Assembly (NCBI GenBank): GCA_051867615.1
Contig: JBJDYU010000013.1
Coordinates: 13,218-77,217, forward strand
DNA: 64,000 nt
Direction: 5' to 3'
Origin: RGIG5472 sp051867615
Lineage (GTDB): Bacteria; Bacillota; Clostridia; Oscillospirales; Oscillospiraceae
In this document: positions 15,744-24,453 of the stretch, piece by piece
Layout: the number at the start of each line of letters is the position of its first letter
Numbering within the stretch: position 1 is the first letter of the stretch
Notes under the pieces: generated by a model
What the model was told of the DNA's origin: nothing
Databases searched by the model: none
What the model saw: the letters and a program-made list of their open reading frames with translations, nothing else
Position numbers and translations under genes: made by a program

Positions 15744-16478
15744 TTATGAAAGGCTTAAAACCTCGGTCAGCTCCCGCCAGTCGCGGATATGGAGGTATTC
15801 GAAATCCGGCAGCGCTTCGTTTCTGTGGTCAAAGGACTGGCCGATAGGAACGTCTCCCTCGAAAAGCACCGGGAACATCCCCGCGTCATGGGAGCCTCGG
15901 ACATCCGCCGGAATGCTGTCGCCGCAGTACCAGACCTGCTCCGCGGGCAGCCGGGCCTTTTGCAGCGCGATCTCAAACAGGCGCTTATCCGGCTTGCGCA
16001 CCAGATAATCGCAGGAGGAGAGGACGAATTCAAAGCGGTTTTTGGGCAGCAGCCGGTCGATCCGCTCCCGCAGCGCCTCCCCCGACCAGCCGTTGTTGCT
16101 GACAACTCCCGTCCTGATCCCGGCTTCGTTCAGGTAATCGAGCAGCTCGTCCGCACGGGGGACCACCGCGCCAGGAGAGGCGGCGTTGTGAAACACGATC
16201 TCCCGCTCCAGCGGCGTTAACGACAGCTCTACCCCTAAGTGCTCCAGCGCCAGGCGGCAGCCCGTGGCGCAGGGGATATCGTAGTGCAGGACTTTTGTGA
16301 CCTCGTCCAGCTCCCGGAACACCGCCTCCATCTCCCGCCGGATATCCTGCAGGGTGCAGCGGTTGGGATTTTGGGTGATGAATTGACATAACGCGGCGTC
16401 CCCACGGGCCGCGTCAAAGTCCGGCTCATACAGCAGGGTGTGCCCCAGATCAAAGAGGATCATTTGCGGCTTTTTCAT
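15744..16478 (-). CDS. HAD superfamily hydrolase with atypical motif I
   Basis: A 244-residue haloacid dehalogenase-fold protein. Motif I reads FDLGHTL, so the nucleophile D9 is present but the second aspartate of the usual DxD is glycine. Motif II is VVSNNGW, motif III the KPDKRLFEIA lysine, and motif IV GDSIPADVRGSHDAG. A cap domain lies at about residues 15-95. Without the acid/base aspartate the activity may differ from ordinary HAD phosphatases. It begins 19 nt after a membrane protein gene and is probably co-transcribed with it. Substrate unknown. Confidence 0.85.
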   Translation of the reverse strand: MKKPQMILFDLGHTLLYEPDFDAARGDAALCQFITQNPNRCTLQDIRREMEAVFRELDEVTKVLHYDIPCATGCRLALEHLGVELSLTPLEREIVFHNAASPGAVVPRADELLDYLNEAGIRTGVVSNNGWSGEALRERIDRLLPKNRFEFVLSSCDYLVRKPDKRLFEIALQKARLPAEQVWYCGDSIPADVRGSHDAGMFPVLFEGDVPIGQSFDHRNEALPDFEYLHIRDWRELTEVLSLS

Positions 16479-16496
16479 GCTGCGTCCTCCTGTGGC

Positions 16497-17150
16497 TCAC
16501 GGCTCAAAGGTGTATTCCAGGCGCTTGCGCCGCCGCTCCGGCCCCTTGAGGTGGCTGCAAAGCCGCGCCCAGAGCAGGGACAGCACGCCGAAGCCCGCCA
16601 TGGCCAGCAGCGCCAGACGGAGCAGCGGCCACTGCTCCACCGTCATGCTCAGGGCGAAGTCCGCCACGGATACGGCGAAGGCTGCCCCCAGCAGCCAGGG
16701 GAAGCGCGTTTTGCCCAGCAGCTGGCGCACCGGCGTATGGGGAAAAATCAGCTTATAGGTCAGGGCGAAGATCCCCAGCAGCAGGCCCAGCTGCGCCGCG
16801 AGGGACAGCAGAAACTGGCCCGGCGCCGTGGCGAGACCCGCCGACAGCACGCCCGCCGCGGCGAAACACACCTCGCCCACCGCCCAGAGGGGCAGCAGCA
16901 CCAGCGCCCGCACCGCCAGCGGCAGCTTCAGCATCCAGGCCCGGACGCGGTCCATGCCCCACAGCTCCTCATCCTCGTCGAGATACACCGCGTAGTCCGG
17001 CATTTCCCCGGCGGCAACTATCATCACGTGCCCGTCCTGAGGCGGCTCCGCCCCCGATAGCAGCTCCGCCGCGTCGTCCGCGGCGGCATTGGTCAGCATC
17101 CCGGCGGCCACCGCCGCCGTGACGATGCCCTGTTTCACCCGCTTGTCCAT
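16497..17150 (-). CDS. Uncharacterised multi-pass membrane protein
   Basis: A 217-residue protein that I do not recognise. An N-terminal hydrophobic stretch (GIVTAAVAAGMLTNAAA) is followed by a short acidic loop with EDEELW and then four to five membrane segments (ALVLLPLWAVGEVCFAAAG, FLLSLAAQLGLLLGIFALTY, WLLGAAFAVSVADFAL, LLRLALLAMAGFGVLSLLW) and a basic tail. The start MDKRVKQG at 17150 follows AAGGGGGG; a stable hairpin lies just before that ribosome site. First gene of a two-gene operon with the HAD protein. Confidence 0.75.
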   Translation of the reverse strand: MDKRVKQGIVTAAVAAGMLTNAAADDAAELLSGAEPPQDGHVMIVAAGEMPDYAVYLDEDEELWGMDRVRAWMLKLPLAVRALVLLPLWAVGEVCFAAAGVLSAGLATAPGQFLLSLAAQLGLLLGIFALTYKLIFPHTPVRQLLGKTRFPWLLGAAFAVSVADFALSMTVEQWPLLRLALLAMAGFGVLSLLWARLCSHLKGPERRRKRLEYTFEP

Positions 17151-17211
17151 CTTCTTCCCCCCTTCCGGCGGCATCGCCGCCGGAGCGCCGCCTTTCGCGG
17201 CGTTTTTTACC

Positions 17212-17240
17212 AATATAGTGCATTTTCCCAAAAAGCACAA
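17212..17240 (-). promoter_or_regulatory. Promoter of the membrane protein-HAD operon
   Basis: On the minus strand TTGTGC (17240-17235) and TATATT (17217-17212) with a 17-nt spacer; divergent from the GNAT gene. Confidence 0.6.
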
Positions 17241-17302
17241 GAGGGATTTCCGGGCCTTCGTCTTTGTGGTACAATAGAAAAAACGACTGCAGGGGAGGGA
17301 TC

Positions 17303-17740
17303 ATGATGACGCTCACATATGCGCCGGCGCAGGAAGCCGACATAGAAGCCATCTTCGCGTTCAACAAGGAGCAGATCGACCGCTACGAAGACACGGCGGC
17401 CATCGACTACGAGAAGGTTCTCGGCTGGGTGCGCCGAAAGCTCCGACAACACATCAGCGAATATATGTGCATACGCGTGGACGGCGAAACAGCCGGCTAC
17501 TATCACTTCCACATGGCCGAGGGGAAAATGGAGCTGGACGACCTGTACCTGTTCCCGGAATGGCGCGGCAAGGGGATCGGGACGGCTGTCATCGAGAAGT
17601 GCTGCGCTCAAGCCCGGGGGCCGGTCTTCCTGTATGTATTCAAAAAGAACTGCCGGGCCGTGGCCCTGTATGAAAAAATGGGCTTTCGGGTCACACGGGA
17701 AGCCGGCGGCACGCGGTATATCATGGAGCGGGACGGCTGA
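17303..17740 (+). CDS. GNAT family N-acetyltransferase
   Basis: A 145-residue acetyltransferase. The acetyl-CoA loop LFPEWRGKGIGTAVIEKC gives the Q/RxxGxG/A signature, and the C-terminal NCRAVALYEKMGFRVTRE is the usual motif B. Substrate unknown. ATG at 17303 follows GGGAGGGA; a TACAAT at 17270-17275 could be its -10. It is convergent with the small membrane protein gene, with a shared terminator between them. Confidence 0.9.
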   Translation: MMTLTYAPAQEADIEAIFAFNKEQIDRYEDTAAIDYEKVLGWVRRKLRQHISEYMCIRVDGETAGYYHFHMAEGKMELDDLYLFPEWRGKGIGTAVIEKCCAQARGPVFLYVFKKNCRAVALYEKMGFRVTREAGGTRYIMERDG

Positions 17741-17787
17741 GAGCCGGACGGCCTGACCGCGCCCAGCGCCGGGCGCAGGAAAAATGG

Positions 17788-17823
17788 AACGTCTCCGCGG
17801 AAAGCCCGCGGAGACGTTTTTTC
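17788..17823. terminator. Bidirectional terminator
   Basis: AACGTCTCCGCGG (17788-17800) pairs with CCGCGGAGACGTT (17806-17818), followed by TTTT. It separates the convergent GNAT and small membrane protein genes. Confidence 0.88.
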
Positions 17824-17830
17824 GCTCCTT

Positions 17831-18067
17831 TCATGTCCCCTGCTTCGCCCCGCGGCGGAAAAAGAGGGCCAGCAGCGCGCAGAGCAGTATCCCGCAGCCG
17901 TAGGGGACCGCCAGCAGGAAGGCCGTGGAGGGCGGGAAGCTGGTCAAGGCGCAGCGTCCGCCCCAGTCCAGCGCGCAGTACTCGTAGGCCACCACCGCAC
18001 ACATGGTATGGGACAGCAGCAGCGCCAGCACCGCGAACACCCGGCTCCACAGCATGGCTTGTTTCAT
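17831..18067 (-). CDS. Small two-helix membrane protein
   Basis: A 78-residue hydrophobic protein with two membrane segments (SRVFAVLALLLSHTMCAVVAY and FLLAVPYGCGILLCALLALFF). I do not recognise the family. It follows the XRE regulator gene by 12 nt and is probably controlled with it; membrane partners of this kind often accompany membrane-anchored XRE proteins. Confidence 0.7.
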   Translation of the reverse strand: MKQAMLWSRVFAVLALLLSHTMCAVVAYEYCALDWGGRCALTSFPPSTAFLLAVPYGCGILLCALLALFFRRGAKQGT

Positions 18068-18079
18068 ACCGTCACCTCC

Positions 18080-18526
18080 TCATTTTTTCCGGAGGAGCAG
18101 AAGCACACCCGCCGCGAGGCAGAAAACGCCCAGCAAAAGCAGCAGACCGGAGCCGCGCAGCGTCACGGCGGAGGAGGCGTTCAGCGTCTCCGCCGCCCCG
18201 GGCAGCGCCGCCAGCAGCACGCCCGTGAGCAGCAGAATCGCGGCCCCCAGCAGCGCCAGCGTCAGACCGGCAACGGCTTTTCCTCGGGAAAGCGGAGCGC
18301 TTTTCTCCTCCCGCGTCTCCGCAGGGGCCGCCGCCCGCCCGGCGGCCAGCTCGTCCAGCGAGACGCCGAAGCACTCGCTGAGCGCCAGCAGCTTCGGCAG
18401 GTCCGGGGTGGAGGCGCCGGTTTCCCACTTGGAGACGGTCTGTCTCGAGACCCCCAGGCGTTCCGCCAGCTGCTCCTGAGAAAGCCCCTGTTTTCTCCGC
18501 AGCGTATAGATCTGTTCCGGCAGCAT
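18080..18526 (-). CDS. XRE family regulator with two C-terminal membrane segments
   Basis: A 148-residue protein. Residues 1-60 are a typical Cro/CI-type HTH (IYTLRRKQGLSQEQLAERLG, VSRQTVSKWETG). A linker of about 30 residues is followed by two hydrophobic helices (GLTLALLGAAILLLTGVLLAALPG and GLLLLLGVFCLAAGVLLLL), so it is a membrane-anchored regulator. The start MLPEQIYTLRRK at 18526 follows GAGGGGAAAG; the ATG at 18553 adds nine residues with no ribosome site. Targets unknown; the adjacent small membrane protein is the first candidate. Confidence 0.85.
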   Translation of the reverse strand: MLPEQIYTLRRKQGLSQEQLAERLGVSRQTVSKWETGASTPDLPKLLALSECFGVSLDELAAGRAAAPAETREEKSAPLSRGKAVAGLTLALLGAAILLLTGVLLAALPGAAETLNASSAVTLRGSGLLLLLGVFCLAAGVLLLLRKK

Positions 18527-18703
18527 AGCTCTTTCCCCTCCTGCTGACAGCATAGCCCCTGCAACCGGCGCAGGCCAGCAAGCTCCGCCGGCAATCCCGC
18601 AACCGGGCGTTGCACTTTTCGTGTTTTATTGTATACCATCCCCCCTGCCGCCGCAAGGGTACGCAAAGCGCCCGGGCGTTTCCGCGCGGGCGTTTTGCCT
18701 GTC

Positions 18704-19207
18704 TCAGTATTCCCGGATGGGGATGGATCCGTCGTCCCCCTGCTTTTCGATGGAGAGAATCTCCACCGTATAGCGCACGGTGGGGCTTGCCTGCACCACC
18801 GCCCGGTCCCCCACATGGAGACCCAAAACCGCCTTGCCGAAGGGGGATTCCTTGCTCACCACGCCGTGGAGCGGGTCCGTGCGGAGGGTGGTCACCAGCT
18901 GGATGGTCAACGTCTTGCCGCTCTCCACCATGCGGACGCCCACCCTGTCGTACAGGCCCACCTCGTCCTCCTTCGAGTCCTCGGAGATGATCTTCGCGGT
19001 CTTGATCATGTTCTCGAGGTAGCGGATGCGGCTGCCGTTTTTGTTCTTGGCCCGCTTGGCCTCCTTATACTCGAAGTTTTCGCTGAGGTCGCCGAAGGCA
19101 CGGGTGCGCTTGACCTCCTCCAGCAGCTCCGGCATCAGCTCGCAGCGGCGGTAGCGCAGCTCCTCCTCCATCTTCTCGATATCCTTCCTCGTCAGCTCGT
19201 CATGCAT
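18704..19207 (-). CDS. greA: Transcription elongation factor GreA
   Basis: A 167-residue GreA/GreB protein that reactivates backtracked RNA polymerase. The N-terminal coiled coil spans about residues 5-75, with the acidic tip around GDLSENFEYKEAK. The C-terminal FKBP-like domain ends SPFGKAVLGLHVGDRAVVQ. Start 19207 is preceded by GGAGG. A TATACT about 45 nt upstream could be the -10, with a poor -35. Confidence 0.96.
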   Translation of the reverse strand: MHDELTRKDIEKMEEELRYRRCELMPELLEEVKRTRAFGDLSENFEYKEAKRAKNKNGSRIRYLENMIKTAKIISEDSKEDEVGLYDRVGVRMVESGKTLTIQLVTTLRTDPLHGVVSKESPFGKAVLGLHVGDRAVVQASPTVRYTVEILSIEKQGDDGSIPIREY

Positions 19208-19289
19208 GGGCGCGTTTCCTCCGTGCTTCGTTTTTTCATTCAGCGGCAGTATAACATAGTTTCACCCGCTCCGCCAGAGGAAAGGCGCG

Positions 19290-19321
19290 AAAAAGCCCCG
19301 CTGCCTGCGCAGCGGGGCTTT
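19290..19321 (-). terminator. Terminator of the first Na/Pi cotransporter gene
   Basis: AAAGCCCCGCTGC and GCAGCGGGGCTTT (19292-19304 and 19309-19321) form the stem; on the minus strand it is followed by a run of T, as expected downstream of the cotransporter gene. Confidence 0.88.
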
Positions 19322-19342
19322 GCTTGTTTCGGCGCGCGTCTT

Positions 19343-21097
19343 TCAGTCTCCCGTGACCAGGGCGTACTTCTTCGCATAGCGCTGGTAGAGGGAGGCGAAG
19401 TCGGGGTCCTCCTCCCGCACGGCCTGCAGGTGCTCGTGAAGCTCCAGACTGGCGTGGGCGATCTCGATGACGCAGCCGGCGATGTTGGAGCAGTGGTCCG
19501 CCACGCGTTCCAGATCCGTCAGCACGTCGGACCAGACGAAGCCCGCCTCAATGGAGCAGCCGCCCTGCTGCAGCCGGCGGATATGACGGGAGCGGAGCTG
19601 CTCCTTCAGCGTATCCACCACCTGCTCCAGCGGCTCCACCAGCGCCGCGGAATGGAGGTCATTCAGCAAGAAAGCATTGAGCGCCAGCTCCAGTATTTCG
19701 TCCACGGCGGAGGTGAGGAGCCGCAGCTCCCGCCGGGCGGCGTCGGAGAAGCGGATGCCCTTGGTCTCCACCTCCTCCACGGACTCCACCAGATTCACCG
19801 CATGGTCGGAGATGCGCTCGAAATCCCCGATCAGGTGCAGGAGCTTGGCGGACTCCGCGTTGTCCTCGCCGCTCATGGGCAGGGCGCTGAGCTTGACAAG
19901 GTAGGTACCCAGAATGTCCTCATAGTGGTCCGCCTCGTTCTCCTCCTCCCGCACCTGCTCCGCCAGCGCGGGGTCGTATTTGTCGAGCTGGGCGATGGCG
20001 GTCTTCATGGCGCGGACAGAGGTGTTGGCCATGTCCTCCGCCACCTTGCGGCAGCGCTCCATGGCGATGGCGGGCGTGGTCATCAGGCGCTCGTCCAGCT
20101 CGCTTTTCTTTTCCACCGTTTTGGTCTCGGGGATCAGGCGGAAGGCCAACTTCTCCAGCCAGCCCGTCAGGGGCAGCAGCAGCGCCGTGCAGAGGAGGTT
20201 GAAGGCGGTGTGGGCCACGGCGATGCCGAACTCATCCGCCGGGCCGTTCACAAAGGCCGGGTGGAGCAGGGCGTTTACGGCGCAGAACACGGTGAGCCAC
20301 ACCGCGGTGCCGATGATGTTGAAGCTCAGATGCACCGCAGCGGCCCGGCGGGCGTTGCGGGTGGTACCCACGGAGGAGAGCATGGCCGTGACGCAGGTGC
20401 CGATGTTCTGGCCCATGATGATGGGGATGGCCGCGCCGAAGGTGATCTGCCCGGTGCTGGAGAGGGCCTGCAGAATGCCCACGGAGGCGGAGGAGGACTG
20501 GATGATGGCCGTCAGCAGCGCGCCGGCGAAAACGCCCAGAACGGGGTTTGTAAACAGCGTCAGGATGCTGCGGAACTCCGGCACATCCCGCAGACCCGAC
20601 ACGGCGCCGGACATGGTCTCCATGCCGAACATCAGCGTGGCGAAGCCAAGCAGAATCATGCCGATATCCCTCTTGCGGCTGCTTTTGGAGGACATATACA
20701 GCACGATGCCGATAGCGGCTAAAACAGGCGTAAAGGAGGAGGGCTTCAGCAGGCGGACAAAGAGGTTGTCGCCCTCGATGCCCGTCAGGCTCAGGATCCA
20801 GGCGGTGACCGTGGTGCCCACGTTCGCGCCCATGATGACGTTGATGGCCTGCTTTAAGCTCATCAGGCCGGAGTTTACGAAGCCCACCACCATGACCGTG
20901 GTGGCGGAGGAGGACTGGATCACCGCCGTCACGCCGAGGCCTGTGAGAAAGCCCGCCGTCTTGCTGGTGGTCAGGCGGCCCAGCAGCGTTTTCAGGCTGC
21001 TGCCGGCGCTCTTTTCCAGATACTCGCCCATGAGGCTCATGCCGAGCAGAAACAGGCTCAGCCCGCCGATGAGATTCAATACGTCAAAAATATCCAT
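19343..21097 (-). CDS. Na+/phosphate cotransporter family protein with PhoU-like domain (copy 1)
   Basis: A 584-residue NptA/Npt2-type transporter. Two inverted repeats carry the signature QSSSA (TAVIQSSSATTVMVVGF and TAIIQSSSASVGILQAL), followed by about eight membrane segments. The C-terminal 230 residues are helical and PhoU-like (DFERISDHAVNL, DLERVADHCSNIA). The family imports phosphate with sodium. The start at 21097 follows AAAGGAAG. Upstream is a Pho-box-like pair of direct repeats spaced 50 nt from a TACACT -10. A second paralogue is at 24669, on the far side of phoPR. Confidence 0.94.
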   Translation of the reverse strand: MDIFDVLNLIGGLSLFLLGMSLMGEYLEKSAGSSLKTLLGRLTTSKTAGFLTGLGVTAVIQSSSATTVMVVGFVNSGLMSLKQAINVIMGANVGTTVTAWILSLTGIEGDNLFVRLLKPSSFTPVLAAIGIVLYMSSKSSRKRDIGMILLGFATLMFGMETMSGAVSGLRDVPEFRSILTLFTNPVLGVFAGALLTAIIQSSSASVGILQALSSTGQITFGAAIPIIMGQNIGTCVTAMLSSVGTTRNARRAAAVHLSFNIIGTAVWLTVFCAVNALLHPAFVNGPADEFGIAVAHTAFNLLCTALLLPLTGWLEKLAFRLIPETKTVEKKSELDERLMTTPAIAMERCRKVAEDMANTSVRAMKTAIAQLDKYDPALAEQVREEENEADHYEDILGTYLVKLSALPMSGEDNAESAKLLHLIGDFERISDHAVNLVESVEEVETKGIRFSDAARRELRLLTSAVDEILELALNAFLLNDLHSAALVEPLEQVVDTLKEQLRSRHIRRLQQGGCSIEAGFVWSDVLTDLERVADHCSNIAGCVIEIAHASLELHEHLQAVREEDPDFASLYQRYAKKYALVTGD

Positions 21098-21161
21098 TCC
21101 GTTTGCTTCCTTTCCCCCGAAGGATAGGATTTCCCCGGCTTCCTATTTATATTCCGCTGTC

Positions 21162-21217
21162 AGTGTAAACGGGCCACCTTAAATCTGAAACCAGAATCAG
21201 GTTAAATCCAGGTTAAA
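21162..21217 (-). promoter_or_regulatory. Pho-box-like direct repeats and promoter of Na/Pi cotransporter 1
   Basis: On the minus strand TTTAACCTGGA and TTTAACCTGAT (starting at 21217 and 21206) are 11-bp tandem repeats, with weaker units following at the same step. A TACACT -10 starts at 21167, exactly 50 nt after the first repeat starts. No -35 is recognisable, which fits an activator-dependent promoter. PhoP of Bacillus binds TTAACA-like repeats at an 11-bp step. Confidence 0.7.
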
Positions 21218-21221
21218 TGTT

Positions 21222-21369
21222 ATACTAAAACCTGATAAAAAGATTAAAAAGCTTTTTATAGCGCGAAGCGCGTCAGGTTTTTATGAGACGTGGTGGCGCA
21301 CGGTACGTGCGCCACCAGCGTGCGAAGCACGCGGGATTTCAAATAAAGCATTTTATTTGAAATCAGTAT
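21222..21369 (-). repeat. Structured intergenic repeat, family A, 148-bp copy (copy 3)
   Basis: Read on the minus strand it starts ATACTGAT and ends TTTTAGTAT. It holds a 13-bp hairpin (GATTTCAAATAAA with its complement), GCGTGC-TTC-GCACGC, a GC-rich hairpin GGTGGCGCAC/GTGCGCCACC, AAAACCTGA paired with TCAGGTTTT, and GCGC-TTC-GCGC. The order and the length are the same as in the copy at 46255, while several stems differ by compensated changes. The gap 21098-21437 otherwise contains only the Pho-box promoter. Confidence 0.82.
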
Positions 21370-21437
21370 TAATTTTCGTGTAAAAAGCGTAAAAAAACGG
21401 GGCCGTTTTCACGGCCCCGCTGCGCTGTTCACTTGCC

Positions 21438-22097
21438 TTACATCAGCTGCTGCTCGTTGATCATGAGCTTGAACTCCAGCCCCAGCGTCTCCGCCGCCTT
21501 GCGGCAGAGCAGCATCCGCTGCATGAAGATCTCAAAATACTCCATCACGGAGCTGTAGTGGGTGTCCACGGAGAGCTTCAGCTTCACCAGCGTATGGCTC
21601 TCGTTGATCTTCAGCTCCGCCTTTTTCACGGAATAATTCACCCGGTCGTGGATGTCAAAATGGTTCTCGTCCCGGTTGCGGACGCGGCTGCGCCGCACGT
21701 CGGACTTATCCGCCAGGATCAGCGCCGCCGCCATGGGGCTCACCGGCTTGCCGGTGCCCTCGTCGTGGTTGCCGATGGCGGTGACGATCTCGCTGATCTC
21801 CGCCGGCTCCATGCCCAGGTTGTCGAGGATGCGGAAGGCCATGACCGCGCCGCTCTGGGAGTGGTCAATGCGGTTGACGAGATTCCCGATGTCGTGCAGG
21901 TAGGCCGCGATCTGGGCTAGCTCGATGACCCGGGCAGGATAGCCCAGGGTCTGCAGGATATAGCGGCACTTGTCCGCCACCAGCCCCACATGGGCGAAGC
22001 TGTGCTCCGTAAAGCCCAGCGCGACCAGCGACTCGTCCGCCTTGCGGATATAGGTGTTGATGGCCTCGTTATGGCGGATCTCTTCATAGGTGATCAT
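21438..22097 (-). CDS. HD domain phosphohydrolase
   Basis: A 219-residue HD-superfamily protein. The metal-binding pattern is visible as HSFAHVGLVADKC, AAYLHDIGNLVNR and GNHDEGTGKPVSP; ADKSDVRR follows. Substrate unknown; nucleotides are usual for the family. The start MITYEEIRHNEAIN at 22097 follows AAGGAG and lies 4 nt after the phoR stop, so it is the third gene of phoP-phoR-HD. The longer reading frame running back to 22346 lies inside phoR and is a shadow. Confidence 0.88.
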   Translation of the reverse strand: MITYEEIRHNEAINTYIRKADESLVALGFTEHSFAHVGLVADKCRYILQTLGYPARVIELAQIAAYLHDIGNLVNRIDHSQSGAVMAFRILDNLGMEPAEISEIVTAIGNHDEGTGKPVSPMAAALILADKSDVRRSRVRNRDENHFDIHDRVNYSVKKAELKINESHTLVKLKLSVDTHYSSVMEYFEIFMQRMLLCRKAAETLGLEFKLMINEQQLM

Positions 22098-22101
22098 GCG
22101 T

Positions 22102-23748
22102 TCACTCCTTAAATATGACGGTGATGGCGGTGCCCTGTCCCGGCTCGCTTTGCAGCTCCAGCCGGGCGTTGTGGTACTGGGCCGCGTGCTTGACGATGGA
22201 AAGGCCCAGGCCCGTGCCGCCGATGGCGCGGCTGTGGCTCTTGTCCACCCGGTAAAAGCGCTCAAAGACCCGCTTCTGGTGGGCGTAGGGGATGCCGATG
22301 CCGGTGTCCGAGACGCAAAGCCGGGTCTCCCGCTCGCCCTTCGCAATGGAAACGGTGACGCTGCCGCCCTCCCGGTTATACTTGATGGCGTTGTCGCAGA
22401 GGTTATAGAGCATTTCGCCCAGCAGCGAGCGGACGCCGGTGATCCACGCCTCGTCCCCGGTGAGGGACAGGGTCACGCCCTTCTTCTCCGCCAGAGCGTG
22501 CAGGCTCTCCAGCGTCTCGTCCGCGAGAGCGCGCAGCTCCACCCGCTCCCGCTCCATGGGGGCGCTGCCCTCGTCCAGGCGGGAGAGGTCGATGATATCG
22601 TCCACCAGGGCGATGAGGCGGCTGGACTCCCGGTAGATGTCCCCGGAGAATTCCTTCATCTTCTCCAGCGGCACCAGTCCCTCCTTCATCAGCTCCGCAA
22701 AGCCGGAGATGGAGGTCAGAGGCGTCTTCAGCTCGTGGGATACATTGGCGGTGAATTCCCTCCGCAGGGCCTCCCGCTCCTGCCGCTCCGTCACGTCCAT
22801 CATGATGACCACCACGCCCGTCACCTGTCCGTCGGCCACCACCGGGTTCGCCACCACCTGATAAGTGCCGCTCTCCGGCGTCAGCAGCATCTCCGCGTGC
22901 TCCCCGGCCAGGGCCGCCGTGGCGGCGCTGAGGATCTCTCCCCGGCATACGCTCTGGCGCAGGCTCGACACCTCCGCCCCGGAGGAAAGCAGCTGCAGGG
23001 CGCTGCGGTTGCCCGAGAGGATGTTCAGCCGCTGGTCCACCAGCAGAAAGCCCTCCCGCATATTGTCGGTGATGGCTGCAAATTCCCGCTGCCGCGTCCG
23101 CAGCTCCTCCATCTGCCGGCGGATGGTGCGGTTCTGCTCCCGGATGCGGCCCACCAGCGGCTCCAGCTCCGGATAGACGCTGCCTGCGGCGGGATCGCCC
23201 AGATCCATGCGGTTGATGGGCCGGACGATCTGCCGCGCCAGCCGGTAGGCCAGCAGCAGGGAAAAGCCCAGCGCCAGCAGCACCACCCACAAAAGCGGCC
23301 AGACCATGCGCAGCAGGCCCGCCGCCACCGTCTCCTGTGTGCAGGAAAGGCGCACCACCGTCCCGTCGGCGAGACGCTCGGCATAGTACAGGGTCTTTTC
23401 CATCAGCGTGCCGGACTCATGGGAGCTTTGGCCGCTGCCCTCCGACAGGGCCGCCGCCACCTCCTCCCGGTCCAGATGGTTCTCCATCTGCGCCGCGTCC
23501 GCCGCGCTGTCATACAGCACCGTGCCGTCCGCCGCGATCCAGGTCAGGCGCTCGTCCGTCTTGAGAGTCCTGAGATAGTCTCCGCCCATCAGCTCCATGC
23601 CGTGGGCCACATAGTCCGTCTTCACGGCCAGCTCAGCGAACACCTGCCGCTCCTGATACTCATACTGCGCCCCCAGCAGCAGCGTGCAGCTCAGCAGCAG
23701 CACCACCAGCCCCGCGAGAAAAATACTGCGGAAAATACGGCTCGTCAT
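22102..23748 (-). CDS. phoR: Phosphate-type sensor histidine kinase (PhoR-like)
   Basis: A 548-residue membrane kinase. Two membrane segments (about residues 8-27 and 148-168) enclose an extracytoplasmic sensor of about 120 residues. A HAMP-like stretch and a PAS domain (about 222-320) follow, then the H box NVSHELKTPLTSISG (H338) and an ATPase domain with NAIKYN, GIGIPY and GTGLGLSIVKH. It overlaps phoP by 4 nt. I call it PhoR from the domain order, the operon and the flanking phosphate transporters; the signal itself is not visible. Confidence 0.88.
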   Translation of the reverse strand: MTSRIFRSIFLAGLVVLLLSCTLLLGAQYEYQERQVFAELAVKTDYVAHGMELMGGDYLRTLKTDERLTWIAADGTVLYDSAADAAQMENHLDREEVAAALSEGSGQSSHESGTLMEKTLYYAERLADGTVVRLSCTQETVAAGLLRMVWPLLWVVLLALGFSLLLAYRLARQIVRPINRMDLGDPAAGSVYPELEPLVGRIREQNRTIRRQMEELRTRQREFAAITDNMREGFLLVDQRLNILSGNRSALQLLSSGAEVSSLRQSVCRGEILSAATAALAGEHAEMLLTPESGTYQVVANPVVADGQVTGVVVIMMDVTERQEREALRREFTANVSHELKTPLTSISGFAELMKEGLVPLEKMKEFSGDIYRESSRLIALVDDIIDLSRLDEGSAPMERERVELRALADETLESLHALAEKKGVTLSLTGDEAWITGVRSLLGEMLYNLCDNAIKYNREGGSVTVSIAKGERETRLCVSDTGIGIPYAHQKRVFERFYRVDKSHSRAIGGTGLGLSIVKHAAQYHNARLELQSEPGQGTAITVIFKE

Positions 23749-24419
23749 ACGCCTTCTCCGATCTTATAGCCCACGCCCCGCACCGTTTCGATGCAGCGGC
23801 CCGCCTCGCCCAGCTTCGACCGCAGGGTGCGGATATGCACGTCCAGCGTCCGGTTCTCCCGGTCCAGCTCGCAGCCCCAGACGCGGTCCATCAGGGTGCC
23901 GCGGGTCAGCACCACGCCCCGGTTTTCCAGCAGCAGGCACAAAAGCTCAAACTCCTTATAGGTCAGGGGCACGTCCTTCTCCCCCACGCGCACGATGTGC
24001 TTCTCCGGGCAGACGTACAGCTCCCCCACCCGGTACTCCGTGCAGGCGGACTCCGTCTCCGTGCGGCGCAGCACCGCCCGCACCCGGGCCACCAGCTCCA
24101 TCATGCCGAAGGGCTTGGAAACGAAGTCGTCCGCCCCCTCGTCCAGACCCACTACCCGGTCGTACTCCGTATTCTTCGCCGTGAGCATAATGACCGGCAG
24201 GCGGCGGGTGGCGCTGGCGAGGCGCAGCTTCCGCAGGACGGACAATCCGTCCTCCTCCGGCAGCATGATATCCAGCAGCACCAGCTCCGGCTGCTCCTGG
24301 GCCATGGCCTTCCAGAAGGCGGAGGGCAGGGCGAAGCCCCTGGCCTGGTACCCCTGGCTCTCCAGCGTGTACACCACCAGCTTGCGGATGCTGTCGTCGT
24401 CCTCCAAGAGATAAATCAT
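23745..24419 (-). CDS. phoP: OmpR/PhoB-type response regulator (PhoP-like)
   Basis: A 224-residue regulator. The receiver domain has the acidic pocket EDDD, phosphoacceptor D50 (VLLDIMLPE) and the SKPFG lysine. The winged-helix domain ends DVHIRTLRSKLGEAGRCIETVRGVGYKIG. It overlaps phoR by 4 nt. Its own promoter carries direct repeats like those upstream of Na/Pi cotransporter 1, which suggests autoregulation and direct control of phosphate uptake. Confidence 0.9.
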   Translation of the reverse strand: MIYLLEDDDSIRKLVVYTLESQGYQARGFALPSAFWKAMAQEQPELVLLDIMLPEEDGLSVLRKLRLASATRRLPVIMLTAKNTEYDRVVGLDEGADDFVSKPFGMMELVARVRAVLRRTETESACTEYRVGELYVCPEKHIVRVGEKDVPLTYKEFELLCLLLENRGVVLTRGTLMDRVWGCELDRENRTLDVHIRTLRSKLGEAGRCIETVRGVGYKIGEGV

Positions 24420-24453
24420 GCGCTCACCCCGCTATTCTCCCATCTTTCCTCAC

